Positions 17,778 through 26,359 are shown, counted from the first letter of the stretch. The stretch is 64,000 bases of DNA from Bifidobacterium stellenboschense (GCF_000741785.1 NZ_JGZP01000012.1:186001-250000); one strand, 5' to 3'. The notes: generated by a model not told the origin, from the letters alone. Numbers and translations are program-made.

Positions 17778-18428
17778 ATGGACGGAATCGAGACCGAACG
17801 GCTGACGCTGCGACCGTGGAGGGTCGACGACGCGGCCGAGGCCGCCTCGCTGTTCCGGTACGCCTCGGACCCGGAGGTCGGGCTGCGTTGCGGATGGCCG
17901 CCGCACACCAGCGTCGAGGGCAGCATGGATGACATCAGGAATATCCTCGCCGTCGAGAACAACTGGGCCATCACCATCAAGGATGACGGGGCGACCGCGG
18001 AAACCAAGGTCGAAGCCGATGCGCCGGTGGGCAGCATCGCGCTCAAACCCGTCAGCCACTACACCGCCGACGTCGTCACGGGTAATCCGGAGCTCGAAGC
18101 CCGCTATGGCCGGTACCTGGGCGATGAGGCGCTGGAGCTCGGCTACTGGATCGGACGTCCGTTCTGGGGCAGGGGATACATGCCCGAGGCGTTGCGCGCG
18201 GTGCTCGAATACGCGTTCGGCACGTTGCGCGTGGACGCCGTATGGGGAGGCCATTACACGCAGAACCCGCAGTCCGGCCGCGTGATGTCCAAGTGCGGAC
18301 TGCACGTCGTCGGCGAATCGAAGCAGGACTACTATCCGCTCATCGACCGCCGGTACGACGGCGTCTACCGCATCATCACCGCCGACGAATGGACAAGTGC
18401 GCGAAATGGCGCGCGAAATGCTCGATGA
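17778..18428 (+). CDS. GNAT N-acetyltransferase, RimJ/RimL-like
   Basis: A 216-residue acyltransferase. It opens with IETERLTLRPWRVDDAAEA, the standard start of RimJ/RimL-type enzymes. The acetyl-CoA-binding region is YWIGRPFWGRGYMPEAL, and the C-terminal half has NPQSGRVMSKCGLHVVGES. GAGAGG six bases upstream supports ATG 17,778. An insertion around residues 70-85 (DDGATAETKVEAD) lengthens a loop. Substrate could be a ribosomal protein N-terminus, an antibiotic or a small amine; nothing here decides. Confidence 0.88.
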   Translation: MDGIETERLTLRPWRVDDAAEAASLFRYASDPEVGLRCGWPPHTSVEGSMDDIRNILAVENNWAITIKDDGATAETKVEADAPVGSIALKPVSHYTADVVTGNPELEARYGRYLGDEALELGYWIGRPFWGRGYMPEALRAVLEYAFGTLRVDAVWGGHYTQNPQSGRVMSKCGLHVVGESKQDYYPLIDRRYDGVYRIITADEWTSARNGARNAR

Positions 18429-18479
18429 GCAAATGAAACCGACGCAATGGCTGTCTCCGTATGATATTCGAGTGTGTTA

Positions 18480-18495
18480 CAATGTTAGTACATTG
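18480..18495. promoter_or_regulatory. Operator-like palindrome before dinJ/yafQ
   Basis: CAATGT-TAGT-ACATTG is a 6+6 bp inverted repeat 24 bp before the antitoxin start. It overlaps a TACAAT -10-like box at 18,478-18,483. DinJ-type antitoxins repress their own promoters through such palindromes, so this is a likely autoregulation site. Confidence 0.55.
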
Positions 18496-18518
18496 GCACG
18501 TTGTGATTGGGGTGTGTG

Positions 18519-18779
18519 ATGACGGATACCGCGACGATCAGTTTCAGGACCGATCCGCAGGTCAAGCGGCAGGCGAAGGCCCTTTATGAATCGATGGGGT
18601 TGGATTTGTCCACTGCATTGAACATGTTCCTTCGGCAATCCATCACCGATAACGGAATGCCGTTCCGCGCGACAAGGGAGAATCCGGTCAACGCTGAGGC
18701 TCGTCGTCAAGCCGATGCACGTGAAGGGGCGACGTTCGACTCCGTGGATGCGCTGATGAAGGATCTGATGGATGCTTAG
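18519..18779 (+). CDS. dinJ: RelB/DinJ-family antitoxin
   Basis: An 86-residue antitoxin. The N-terminal ribbon-helix-helix appears as ATISFRTDPQVKRQAKALYESMGLDLSTALNMFL, quoted in part as ISFRTDPQVKRQAKAL and GLDLSTALNMFLRQS, the diagnostic RelB/DinJ pattern. The C-terminal half wraps the toxin. ATG at 18,519 follows GGGGTGTG; an in-frame GTG precedes it directly. It overlaps the YafQ toxin gene by 8 bp, giving coupled synthesis. Confidence 0.9.
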   Translation: MTDTATISFRTDPQVKRQAKALYESMGLDLSTALNMFLRQSITDNGMPFRATRENPVNAEARRQADAREGATFDSVDALMKDLMDA

Positions 18780-19053
18780 AACTGTTTTCCGCACCACGCA
18801 GTTCAAGAAGGATTTCAAGGCGGTCGTCAAGAAGCACTACGACGTTGATAAGATGCGCGCCGCCGTCAAGGTTCTGATGGTAGAGGATCGCGATTTGCTC
18901 GCGACCAAGTACCGTGATCATGCGCTGGTGAACAATTGGAAAGGCTACCGGGAGATTCATATCGAAGGCGACAGGCTCCTCATCTACCGTATCGACCGTG
19001 ATGAACTCCAACTGGTGCTTACCCGCACCGGCTCGCATGACCAGCTGTACTAG
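18772..19053 (+). CDS. yafQ: YafQ-family mRNA interferase toxin
   Basis: A 93-residue RelE-superfamily endoribonuclease that cleaves mRNA on the ribosome. TTQFKKDFKAVVKK is the N-terminal family start, and the active-site region has RDHALVNNWKGYREIHI, DRLLIYRI and the C-terminal GSHDQLY, where the terminal His is a catalytic residue in YafQ. Full length. The start lies inside the antitoxin gene. The unit appears intact, unlike the two other toxin-antitoxin units in the left part of the window. Confidence 0.9.
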   Translation: MLRTVFRTTQFKKDFKAVVKKHYDVDKMRAAVKVLMVEDRDLLATKYRDHALVNNWKGYREIHIEGDRLLIYRIDRDELQLVLTRTGSHDQLY

Positions 19054-19119
19054 TGGGAATCTGCCGCGTGCCGTTTCGGCGTGACGGAACGGCACGCGGA
19101 CGTTGTAGTGTGGTGGACC

Positions 19120-19836
19120 ATGTACGACGGGAAACGGTTCGATCTGGCGATGGTGGACAATGATCCGCTGACGCTCGGGATGATGACGCTGCTGATTCGA
19201 CGGGATCTTCCCGAAGCCAAGGTGATCTGGACGTGCCGTCGCGGCCGGGACGCCGTCGCCCGTTGCCTGTCCGCCGGTTCCCGGCCGGACGTGCTGCTGG
19301 TGGACATGTCGTTGGAGGGGATGGACGGCGTCGAGGTATGTCGGCGAATCCGTGAGAAGACGACCGACGTCGCGCTGATCGGCATCACGTCGTTCTCGCT
19401 GGAGCATTACGCCGCCGACGCGTTGGCCGCGGGCGCGCAATGCGTGATGGACAAGGCGCGGGTGAAGGAGATCTGCGATGCGGCGGTCGCGTTGGCCAAC
19501 GGCCGTATGCCGCAGACCCGGTACGTGTCTGATCAGACGGTCGCCCGGTCTCATGCGCCGCTCGTCGCGCACGAGGGGACCGTCGCCGATGGCGGTTCCG
19601 TCGCGGGTTCGGGTTTGGGCTCAGGCGTGTCCGCGTCCGTTGCCGTGGCGGCGTTGACGGAGCGTGAACGCGAGGTCATGCGTCTGTGCGCGCAGGGCAG
19701 GAGCTCGCGCGAGATCGGCGAACTGCTGCATGTGGGGGAGTCGTCGGTGAAGACGTATGTGATGCGCGCGGCAAGGAAACTCGGCGCGAGGAACCGGACG
19801 CAGGCGGTGGCCGAATGGCTGATGCTGCAGGACTGA
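19120..19836 (+). CDS. LuxR-type response regulator paired with an atypical kinase
   Basis: A 238-residue regulator. Receiver: MVDNDPLTLG, LLVDMSLEGMDG with the phospho-acceptor Asp, GITSFS and CVMDKARV with the conserved Lys. A Gly/Ser/Ala linker follows (about residues 150-180), then the HTH LTEREREVMRLCAQGRSSRE and SSVKTYVMRAARKLG. ATG at 19,120 lies 8 bases after TAGTGT, a possible leaderless start. It overlaps the kinase gene by 22 bp. The KTYVMRAARKLG recognition helix resembles that of the second pair at 23,936-24,643, so the two pairs are paralogues. Confidence 0.87.
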   Translation: MYDGKRFDLAMVDNDPLTLGMMTLLIRRDLPEAKVIWTCRRGRDAVARCLSAGSRPDVLLVDMSLEGMDGVEVCRRIREKTTDVALIGITSFSLEHYAADALAAGAQCVMDKARVKEICDAAVALANGRMPQTRYVSDQTVARSHAPLVAHEGTVADGGSVAGSGLGSGVSASVAVAALTEREREVMRLCAQGRSSREIGELLHVGESSVKTYVMRAARKLGARNRTQAVAEWLMLQD

Positions 19837-21059
19837 CAGGACTGGCCAGACGCATCCTCGATCGTGTCCGTGCCGCCGGCGTGGGGCCGGTCATGTGGTG
19901 CGTCGTGCTGTTGTCCGCCGGCTTGACGGTGTTGGAGATGGTCGAGTATCCCGCGCGGCTCGTGGCCACCACGACGCTGACGGTCATGCACATCCTGTGT
20001 CTGCTGGCGTTGCCGTTCCGCCCGTTGCCATTGAGCGTGGCGGTCGCCGTCACGTATGTGGCGTGCGCCTTCCTGCCGGATATGGGCGGGGCGAGCCTGT
20101 TCTACGGCATGTGGGTCGCGTTGGCGGCGATTGGCCGGTACGGGCGGTCGCGATGGTGGGGGCTGCTGCCGCCGTCGATCGCCGCGGTGCGTTGGATGGT
20201 CGCGGCGCGCGCCGGTATCCCGTTCGGCGATTACGTGATATTGCTGGTGTCGTTCTTCGTCGTGTACGCGTTCGGCCGTGCGATGTCGTGGAGAGCCGTA
20301 GCCGTGCAGGCGGAACGGGACCGGTTGCGCTACGAGCGGGAGCGTGACCGTCTGGAGGCCATGCGACGCGACGCGCGGGCGGCGAGTCGGATCCACGACG
20401 CGGTGACGAACGATCTCGCGTACATGGCCATGCGATTGGACTACGAACGGTCACGTGCGACGGACGACGAGCATACCGAGCTGTTCGACGAGCTGTACCG
20501 GCATACGATCGGCACGCTCGGCGAGGTGCGCACGGTCATCGACATGCTCGACGGGGATGACGGCGACGGGACCGGCGTCGAAGACGATGATGGTCGCGCC
20601 GGACAGTGCAACGACAGTGATTCCGCGGCGGCCACGTTCCCCGCACGTGTCCGCGACGTGCTGGGCCGGAACGACCGGCTTCTGGCGCGACTCGGCTTCA
20701 CTGGCGATTCGACGATGATCGACGACCTGCCGGAAGACGAGTCGACGGATGCGGACGATGCCACCCGCGAACGGGAGACCGCTCTCATCGGTCTGCTTCG
20801 CGAGCTGTACACCAACATCGCCGTGCATGGCGACCCAGCCGGCGCATACCGGGTGGTCGTGCGCCGCAATGACGACGGCCTGTCCGCCGACCAGGTCAAC
20901 GACATCGCCAGGCATCCGCTGCTGCCGGACAAACCGCGTTCCGGAAAAGGACTGGCCCTGCACCGCGCACGGTTCGACGCCCTCGGAGGTTCGATCGTCA
21001 CCTCCGCCGAAGACGGCACCTGGATTCTGCACGCCGTCCTGCCGTCGCGTCGTCCATAG
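19815..21059 (+). CDS. Sensor histidine kinase with a degenerate ATP-binding domain
   Basis: A 414-residue kinase with about five membrane segments in residues 15-165, then a coiled stretch rich in Arg and Glu (QAERDRLRYERERDRLE). The phospho-acceptor box is SRIHDAVTNDLAYMAMRL. The catalytic domain has the N-box-like ELYTNIAVHG and SGKGLALHRARFDALGGS, but the usual DNGxG motif is not recognisable: the position reads RRNDDGLSADQ. ATG 19,815 lies inside the regulator gene. It may still bind ATP, or may act mainly as a phosphatase; the sequence does not settle this. Confidence 0.8.
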   Translation: MADAAGLTGLARRILDRVRAAGVGPVMWCVVLLSAGLTVLEMVEYPARLVATTTLTVMHILCLLALPFRPLPLSVAVAVTYVACAFLPDMGGASLFYGMWVALAAIGRYGRSRWWGLLPPSIAAVRWMVAARAGIPFGDYVILLVSFFVVYAFGRAMSWRAVAVQAERDRLRYERERDRLEAMRRDARAASRIHDAVTNDLAYMAMRLDYERSRATDDEHTELFDELYRHTIGTLGEVRTVIDMLDGDDGDGTGVEDDDGRAGQCNDSDSAAATFPARVRDVLGRNDRLLARLGFTGDSTMIDDLPEDESTDADDATRERETALIGLLRELYTNIAVHGDPAGAYRVVVRRNDDGLSADQVNDIARHPLLPDKPRSGKGLALHRARFDALGGSIVTSAEDGTWILHAVLPSRRP

Positions 21060-21199
21060 TCGACGCGGACATCTTCCGAGTCTTCGTCGGCCGTATCATG
21101 GCAGCGCGTTGGATGATAAGGATATCGGCATGATTCGCCGTGCTTCGACGGCTGATTGCGGCCGGCGCGGCGGGATGCCCGTCTTCGGAGGAGTCGAGA

Positions 21200-22072
21200 A
21201 TGGGGAAACGTCGGATACCGCGTTCTGAACGCGGCCATGTGATGGCCGCGGCGGGCATGGTGATGATCGGTTCGTTGGGCATCCAGACAGCATCATCGCT
21301 GTCGGCCTCGTTGTTCGACGCCCTCGGGCCGATTCCGGTCAGTTCCATGCGCATGCTCGTCGCCGCGCTCGTCATGCTCGCGCTCATCCGGCCGAAGCTG
21401 GCCGGTCGGTCGAAAGACGAATGGCTGGGCATCGTGGTCTACGGGCTGACTATGGCGGCGATGAACATCTGCCTGTACTCGGCCATCGACCGCATCCCGA
21501 TGGGCGTGGCCGTCACCCTGGAATTCCTCGGCCCCTGCGTGGTCGCCCTCGCCGGTTCCCACCATTGGCGCGAAGGCCTGTGCGCGGTGGTCGCGCTGGC
21601 GGGCGTGGGCTTGATCTCGTTCACGCCGGGCGGCTACTTCAACCCGGCCGGATACCTGTTCGCACTGGGGTCGGCCTTCTGCTTCGGCCTGTACACGCTG
21701 TTCGCCGACAAGGTCGGCAAGACAGGCACCGGACTGGACGGGCTCGCCCTGTCGGTCACGGTCGCCGCGCTCGCCACCCTGCCGGTATCGGTCAGCCACG
21801 TCGCGCATGCGACGCCCGCCCAATGGGGCGTCATCGCCGCGTCGGCAGTGCTGGGCGTGGCGATTCCCTACACGATGGACACGCTGTCCGGGCGCATCAC
21901 GTCGGCACGCGTGGTAGGCACGTTGTTCTCCATCGACCCGGCCATGAGCGTCGTCATCGCCGCGCTGATCCTGCGCCAGACCATCACGCCCACAGCCATG
22001 CTCGGCGTCATCGTCGTCTCCGTCGCCGGCGCCCTGCTCGTATGGGCGTCCGGCGGTTCAACGGAACGATGA
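21200..22072 (+). CDS. EamA/RhtA-like drug/metabolite exporter
   Basis: A 290-residue transporter with ten predicted membrane helices in two EamA repeats. The first repeat contains SMRMLVAALVML and GVAVTLEFLGPCVVAL; the second contains YLFALGSAFCFGLYTLFAD and GTLFSIDPAMSVVIAALILRQ. The LEFLGPCVVAL and PAMSVVIAALILRQ wording is close to RhtA-type threonine/homoserine exporters. GGAGGAG six bases before ATG 21,200 fixes the start. It sits between two paralogous regulator-kinase pairs, but no functional link can be shown. Confidence 0.87.
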   Translation: MGKRRIPRSERGHVMAAAGMVMIGSLGIQTASSLSASLFDALGPIPVSSMRMLVAALVMLALIRPKLAGRSKDEWLGIVVYGLTMAAMNICLYSAIDRIPMGVAVTLEFLGPCVVALAGSHHWREGLCAVVALAGVGLISFTPGGYFNPAGYLFALGSAFCFGLYTLFADKVGKTGTGLDGLALSVTVAALATLPVSVSHVAHATPAQWGVIAASAVLGVAIPYTMDTLSGRITSARVVGTLFSIDPAMSVVIAALILRQTITPTAMLGVIVVSVAGALLVWASGGSTER

Positions 22073-22142
22073 TCGTCGCGCCGGTGACGTGAGTGCGGGA
22101 GAGCGTATCATTCGCGGGTGAACGTAGGAAAGGATTGGGAAC

Positions 22143-22544
22143 ATGCTTCTGGGATTGATTGTTATTTTCTTGTTGACGGCCCGGTGGTGCTTCTCCATGT
22201 ACCGGTCCGCGAAAGACGGCCGATTGGAGCGGAACTATCAGGTCGGCATTAAAACGCGCTGGACGATCGCCTCGGATGAGACATGGGAATACGTGCACCG
22301 CAAGTATGCGTTCGTGTTTCTCGGATGCGGTGTCCTGATTGTGCTGATGACAGTGGGAGTGGCGGTCGGCATCATCGTGACCCACGACATCAATAATCTG
22401 GACATGCTCTGGTGGTGGGTACTCCTCGCCCTTGCCGTCATCCTTGTCATGTGGCTTGTCATATGCGGAGTCATCGCGAATCTCGATGCCAAAAACCATT
22501 ACCTGGATGGTGTATCGGCATCAGGGAATGACCATGAGCGTTGA
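22143..22544 (+). CDS. SdpI-like membrane protein
   Basis: A 133-residue protein with three hydrophobic segments (about residues 1-20, 56-85 and 92-118). Between the first two lies NYQVGIKTRWTIASDETWEYVHR, quoted as GIKTRWTIASDETWEYVHR, which fits the SdpI signature (GIRTxWTxxSxExWxxxHR). In Bacillus, SdpI confers immunity to the cannibalism toxin SdpC and signals through a repressor. The N-terminal DUF1648 half of the full family is absent. Reads GAAAGGA upstream. A role in immunity is an attractive guess next to sensor-regulator genes; no toxin gene is evident. Confidence 0.7.
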   Translation: MLLGLIVIFLLTARWCFSMYRSAKDGRLERNYQVGIKTRWTIASDETWEYVHRKYAFVFLGCGVLIVLMTVGVAVGIIVTHDINNLDMLWWWVLLALAVILVMWLVICGVIANLDAKNHYLDGVSASGNDHER

Positions 22545-22547
22545 CTT

Positions 22548-22718
22548 ATGCACGAAGGCCGCGCTTCGGTGGTGCCATTCAAAATCGTGTTCAATAACGA
22601 TGGCACGGTGCGCAGCAACACGTTCCCGTCCAAATCGTTCCCACTAGTGGAGGGCTATTTCAAGCGTTCCTATCCGTTCGTGGAGGACGCGCGTGAAGTG
22701 GATCGCGAATATGCCTGA
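22548..22718 (+). CDS. Short hypothetical ORF after the SdpI-like gene
   Basis: A 56-residue frame beginning 3 bp after the SdpI-like stop. It has a protein-like composition (VVPFKIVFNNDGTVRSN, KSFPLVEGYFKRSYPFVE), soluble, without Cys. It could be a small partner protein or the remnant of a larger gene. It converges on the next kinase gene, whose stop lies 24 bp away. No family recognised. Confidence 0.4.
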   Translation: MHEGRASVVPFKIVFNNDGTVRSNTFPSKSFPLVEGYFKRSYPFVEDAREVDREYA

Positions 22719-22742
22719 GATCCGGCGTGAGTCATTTGGCGT

Positions 22743-23960
22743 CTACCGGCGTAGTCCGCTGTCCGACTTGTTCGGGATGGCGGCGTCCAGTTGCCAGTGC
22801 CCGGCTTGTGCGCGCGTCTCGAAGCTGCCGCCGACTGTTTCGATGATGGTGCGGTAACGGTCGAGTCCGCTGCCCATTCCAAGTTTCCCGTCATGTTCGG
22901 CGATGGTGTCGCTGACTGAGATGCGGATTCCGTCGTTCATATCGAAGCTGATGGAGACCGCATACCACTTGACCGTGTCGGCATGCCTGGCGATGTTCGC
23001 GTACAGTTCGGTCAGCAATCCCGTGAGCAGTCGCATCATGTCGGGGGAGAGCGGGTGACGGAGTCCGCCGAGCAGGTTGTCGCCGGTGAATCCGAGCGAT
23101 TCGAGTTTCGTCTCCTCGTCGTCGATTAGCGATTGCAGCTCTGCCTGTTGCAGGGCAACGGTATCGCCGGCCGAAACCGGTGCCGGCATTCCGTTTCGCT
23201 TTTCTGACACTTCCGACTGTAGGTGCTGCGATTCACGTTCCTCGAGTGATTCGATGACCTCATGCGTATGGGTCATGGCGCGATTGGCCGCGTCGCGTAG
23301 TTCCCGGAGCTGTTGCCGGTATTCGTGTTCGCTGTTAGGCATGCCGCAGGCGTCGGCATGGTCGATGCGCAGGATGAGGTAGGCGAGGTCGTTGCTGATG
23401 GTGTCGTGCAGGTCGCGGGCCGTATCCGCTCGTTCCTGCTGGCGGCGCAACAGGTATGAGTCGTGGTCGCGTTGGTGCATCATGCGCAGCGATAATCCTG
23501 TCAACAGTGGAAAACAATAGAGCGCAAGGTTATGCAGCGAAACTACCAGCAGACGGCCGCTACCGGATGCGGCGGGAGCGAACAGCAGCATGAGCAGTAG
23601 GCCGGTGGCGATTGCACCGGACCATATATTGAGGTAGGCAAGGAACCCCGTACAGACGATACTGATGGCCAATGAAGTGACCATCAGTGTTCCCGGCAGC
23701 AACAACTCGCCGCCCACGAGCGCCGCCCACAGGAACCGATCAGGGCGGAACATGCCGCCGATCAGACCGATGAACGTCACCAGAACCAACATGAGATTCC
23801 CGACGGTCACCATCGAGGGGGAGCCTGCGGACAATCGGATCGCGTACTCCGTGAGCAGCATCACGGCCAGCACCGCGCACGTCGTCGCGATGACCGGATG
23901 GTCGTTGCCTGGACCGATCCGCTCGGCAATCCGGTTTACAGCAGATCGTATCTGGCGCAT
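22743..23960 (-). CDS. Sensor histidine kinase with a degenerate ATP-binding domain
   Basis: A 405-residue kinase, paralogue of the one at 19,815. About six membrane segments lie in residues 25-165. The phospho-acceptor motif is ARDLHDTISNDLAYLILR, closely matching SRIHDAVTNDLAYMAMR of the paralogue. The HATPase part has ELYANIARHADT (N box) and LGMGSGLDRYRTIIETVGG (late G box), but the DNGxG box is replaced by VSDTIAEHDG. It overlaps its regulator by 25 bp. The same departure in both paralogues suggests a specialised subfamily and not random decay. Confidence 0.8.
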   Translation of the reverse strand: MRQIRSAVNRIAERIGPGNDHPVIATTCAVLAVMLLTEYAIRLSAGSPSMVTVGNLMLVLVTFIGLIGGMFRPDRFLWAALVGGELLLPGTLMVTSLAISIVCTGFLAYLNIWSGAIATGLLLMLLFAPAASGSGRLLVVSLHNLALYCFPLLTGLSLRMMHQRDHDSYLLRRQQERADTARDLHDTISNDLAYLILRIDHADACGMPNSEHEYRQQLRELRDAANRAMTHTHEVIESLEERESQHLQSEVSEKRNGMPAPVSAGDTVALQQAELQSLIDDEETKLESLGFTGDNLLGGLRHPLSPDMMRLLTGLLTELYANIARHADTVKWYAVSISFDMNDGIRISVSDTIAEHDGKLGMGSGLDRYRTIIETVGGSFETRAQAGHWQLDAAIPNKSDSGLRR

Positions 23961-24643
23961 GCCTCCAGCACCTCCTTGCGGCTGGTCACACCGAGCTTGC
24001 CGGCCGCGCGATGCACGTACGTGAATACGCTGCCTTTAGCGATGCCGAGCCGTTGCGCGATTTCGTCGGTGGTGAGCCGTTTCGCGTACAGACGCAGGAT
24101 GTCCTTCTCCCGCGAGGACAGCGAATCCTTCATATCCTCGGACATCCGCGCCGGAACCGTGCCGGACAATGCCGCATGTGCCGATGCTGCGTCATGGAAT
24201 CCCAAGACGGCCTGTGCCACAGTCGGCTCCCCGACAGCCGCCTGCCGTACCGCTTCGGTGATGTCGGCTTTGAGCCGTTCCTTGGCAAACAACCCCTGTG
24301 CGCCGGCTTTGATCGCCTCCGCCCGGTAGACGTCCGTCGAATACGAGGTGACGCAGATGACGCCCACTTCGCTCGTTCTGCGTCGGATGCGCCGGCACAC
24401 GTCCGCGCCGGTGATGCCGCCCAACGCCATATCCAACACGAGCACATCCGGTCTGGTATGCGTGTTGTGGCAGTGCTCGATCGCCACCGCCGGCGAACCC
24501 GTGCCCCACACGACGCGGAAATCCTTCGACATGGCCGAGATCATCGCGCGCATCGCGTCCAACGCGAACGGATCGTTGTCCAATACGCCGATGCGGATCG
24601 CGCCCGTCGCACCTGTCGTGTCCGGCTCGTTCCCAAGTCCCAT
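23936..24643 (-). CDS. LuxR-type response regulator (paralogue of 19120-19836)
   Basis: A 235-residue regulator. Receiver: VLDNDPFALDAM, VLDMALGGITGADVC with the phospho-acceptor Asp, CVTSYSTDVY and LFAKERL. HTH: LSSREKDILRLYAKRLTTDE and GSVFTYVHRAAGKLG. TACAGT stands 7 bases before ATG 24,643 with no Shine-Dalgarno sequence, so a leaderless mRNA is likely, as for its paralogue. An in-frame GTG three codons upstream and further ATGs exist. Cotranscribed with the kinase downstream. Confidence 0.87.
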   Translation of the reverse strand: MGLGNEPDTTGATGAIRIGVLDNDPFALDAMRAMISAMSKDFRVVWGTGSPAVAIEHCHNTHTRPDVLVLDMALGGITGADVCRRIRRRTSEVGVICVTSYSTDVYRAEAIKAGAQGLFAKERLKADITEAVRQAAVGEPTVAQAVLGFHDAASAHAALSGTVPARMSEDMKDSLSSREKDILRLYAKRLTTDEIAQRLGIAKGSVFTYVHRAAGKLGVTSRKEVLEACARYDLL

Positions 24644-24810
24644 GACGTCCACTGTACCGCCGCCAGCCTGTGGTCTTCCGGCGCGAAACGTCGGCATCGA
24701 TGATGTCATGCGGTTGCTTGACGTGACGTTGCGGAGGCGATGCGCAGCGGTGTGTAATGGTAATAGCCGGATCACTATGGACAATGGCTCGAAGAAGAGA
24801 GGTGATCGCC

Positions 24811-25041
24811 ATGAAGAAGACCACAGATAACAGGTCGGCGCGGGGACGCAATGCCAGACGGCCGGTCGTCGTACTGCTGTTCGCATCCATAGCGCTGCAG
24901 GCTCTCGCATTCGCGGTTCCTGGAGATGTCTTCCGCTTGCTCTGCCGTGCCGTTGGCGTGACGCTGCTCGTCATCGCGCTGCTTGTCGCTTTGAAGAATG
25001 TGGGATCACAAGGCGGCCCAGCAACTCCGGATATGAGGTGA
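24811..25041 (+). CDS. Small basic membrane protein
   Basis: A 76-residue protein: a basic N-terminus (KKTTDNRSARGRNARRP), two adjoining hydrophobic segments from residue 18 to about 62, and a short Gly/Pro tail. GAGAGG eight bases before ATG supports translation. It is divergent from the regulator at 24,643 and ends 4 bp before the next small membrane protein gene, so the two form an operon. Function unknown. Confidence 0.6.
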   Translation: MKKTTDNRSARGRNARRPVVVLLFASIALQALAFAVPGDVFRLLCRAVGVTLLVIALLVALKNVGSQGGPATPDMR

Positions 25042-25045
25042 CGCA

Positions 25046-25387
25046 ATGGGATCGATATTCACCATCATCGACATGCTGCCCGCATATGGGTTGTTGTGCT
25101 ATCTGCTGGTCGCCATATGCATCGTCATCGCGTTCCGGGCCATGATCAGGATAGAGGGCGAGCGTCGTCGATTGCGCGTGGCGGTGGTCGCAATGCTGGC
25201 CGGTTCGGCGTTCGTCGCATTGCTTGCCTACGCGACGTATGCCATCGCGGCGCCATACGCGCAGCCGGACATGGTCGACTTCTACCGCACCTACCAGCCC
25301 GTCGTCCCGCTCTTCCTCACGGGCCTGTTCTGCGTGCAGGCCGTGTCCGGTGTCGCCGCGGCGACCGGCTGGCGGCGGGGGCGGTGA
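25046..25387 (+). CDS. Small four-helix membrane protein
   Basis: A 113-residue protein with about three to four hydrophobic segments. The loop before the last helix reads YAQPDMVDFYRTYQP. The protein at 51,287 has the same layout and a similar loop, FDPDVRDFYVRYGWP, so the two are probably distant paralogues of an unnamed bifidobacterial membrane family. It follows another small membrane gene by 4 bp. Function unknown. Confidence 0.65.
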   Translation: MGSIFTIIDMLPAYGLLCYLLVAICIVIAFRAMIRIEGERRRLRVAVVAMLAGSAFVALLAYATYAIAAPYAQPDMVDFYRTYQPVVPLFLTGLFCVQAVSGVAAATGWRRGR

Positions 25388-25516
25388 GACCGGCGGCGTT
25401 CCTGATACCGGTCTCATATCGAATGGTCCCATGCGATTCTCCGATGGGCGAACCGCATCCACGGCGGTAGACTCTATGCAGTCGACATTGCGGCATCAGC
25501 AAAGGGGGAGCACGAT

Positions 25517-25816
25517 ATGTCATTGACCACCGCACAACGTGAGGCGACCATCCGCGAATTCCGCGAGAACATGGATTTGCTCGGCTTGACCGTCGACGAG
25601 ATCGGCGCCGACTTCGGGGTCGACGGCGAAACCGTCCGACGCATCATCGACCTCGAGTCAGGTGTGCTGGAATATCCGTGGATCGTACGCCGCTACCTAC
25701 TCGACAAGGCCTCGGCCGCCGGCATTCGCCCGGTGCCGTTCACCGCGCTGCGTGGCGACCCGCACGACTACTGGTTCCTCGACGACCGGATCATCGACGC
25801 GAACCGGCTCGACTGA
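25517..25816 (+). CDS. DUF2316 family protein
   Basis: A 99-residue soluble protein with the DUF2316 pattern: an N-terminal helix REATIREFRENMDLLGL, the HTH-like TVDEIGADFGVDGETVRRII, then YPWIVRRYLLDKASAAGI and a C-terminal HDYWFLDDRIIDANRL. The middle looks like a lambda-type helix-turn-helix, so DNA binding is possible. GGGGGAG upstream supports ATG. The GNAT gene follows 33 bp later in the same direction, suggesting an operon. Confidence 0.82.
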   Translation: MSLTTAQREATIREFRENMDLLGLTVDEIGADFGVDGETVRRIIDLESGVLEYPWIVRRYLLDKASAAGIRPVPFTALRGDPHDYWFLDDRIIDANRLD

Positions 25817-25849
25817 CACGAAACACAACCAACGAGACGAAGGGAACCG

Positions 25850-26341
25850 ATGACGATCCGCATAACGCCGATCGAACCACGATGGTTCGAGGAGAAGGCG
25901 CAGGTGCAGTCCCGCACATGGCGGGAACTCAACCAAGGGCGCATCCCGCAGGACATCGTGGACGCCATCACCCCGCAGTTCGCGCTGAAACTCACCCAAG
26001 CCCACGCCGAGGACCCCGGCCAGGTCACGCTGGTGGCGCTCGCGGACGATCACGTGATCGGGTTCGCGGAGCTGCTGCGCACGCCGCGGCCGCCGATCGA
26101 CCGTCCTGACGCGGCGGAACTGGCTTCGCTGTACGTGCTGGAATCCTGGCACCGGCATGGTGTCGGACGCATGCTGGTCGAAGCCGGCAAACAGGCCGTC
26201 GGCAACGACCGTCTCGCGCTATGGGTGTTCAGATTCAACGACAATGCGCGCGGCTTCTACCGGCACATCGGTTTCCACGAGACCGGGCTGACCCAGACCG
26301 AGGATCTGGGCCCCGAACTCGAGATGGCCAACTACCGGTAG
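25850..26341 (+). CDS. GNAT N-acetyltransferase
   Basis: A 163-residue acetyltransferase with the full GNAT fold. Motif A is YVLESWHRHGVGRMLVEAG, with the pyrophosphate-binding HGVGR loop, and motif B is LWVFRFNDNARGFYRHIGFHETG. AAGGGA is correctly spaced before ATG. The sequence resembles the small stand-alone acetyltransferases that modify amines or antibiotics. Converges with the MFS gene, whose stop is 18 bp away. Substrate not identifiable. Confidence 0.88.
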   Translation: MTIRITPIEPRWFEEKAQVQSRTWRELNQGRIPQDIVDAITPQFALKLTQAHAEDPGQVTLVALADDHVIGFAELLRTPRPPIDRPDAAELASLYVLESWHRHGVGRMLVEAGKQAVGNDRLALWVFRFNDNARGFYRHIGFHETGLTQTEDLGPELEMANYR

Positions 26342-26359
26342 AAGCGGCGGATTCTCCGG

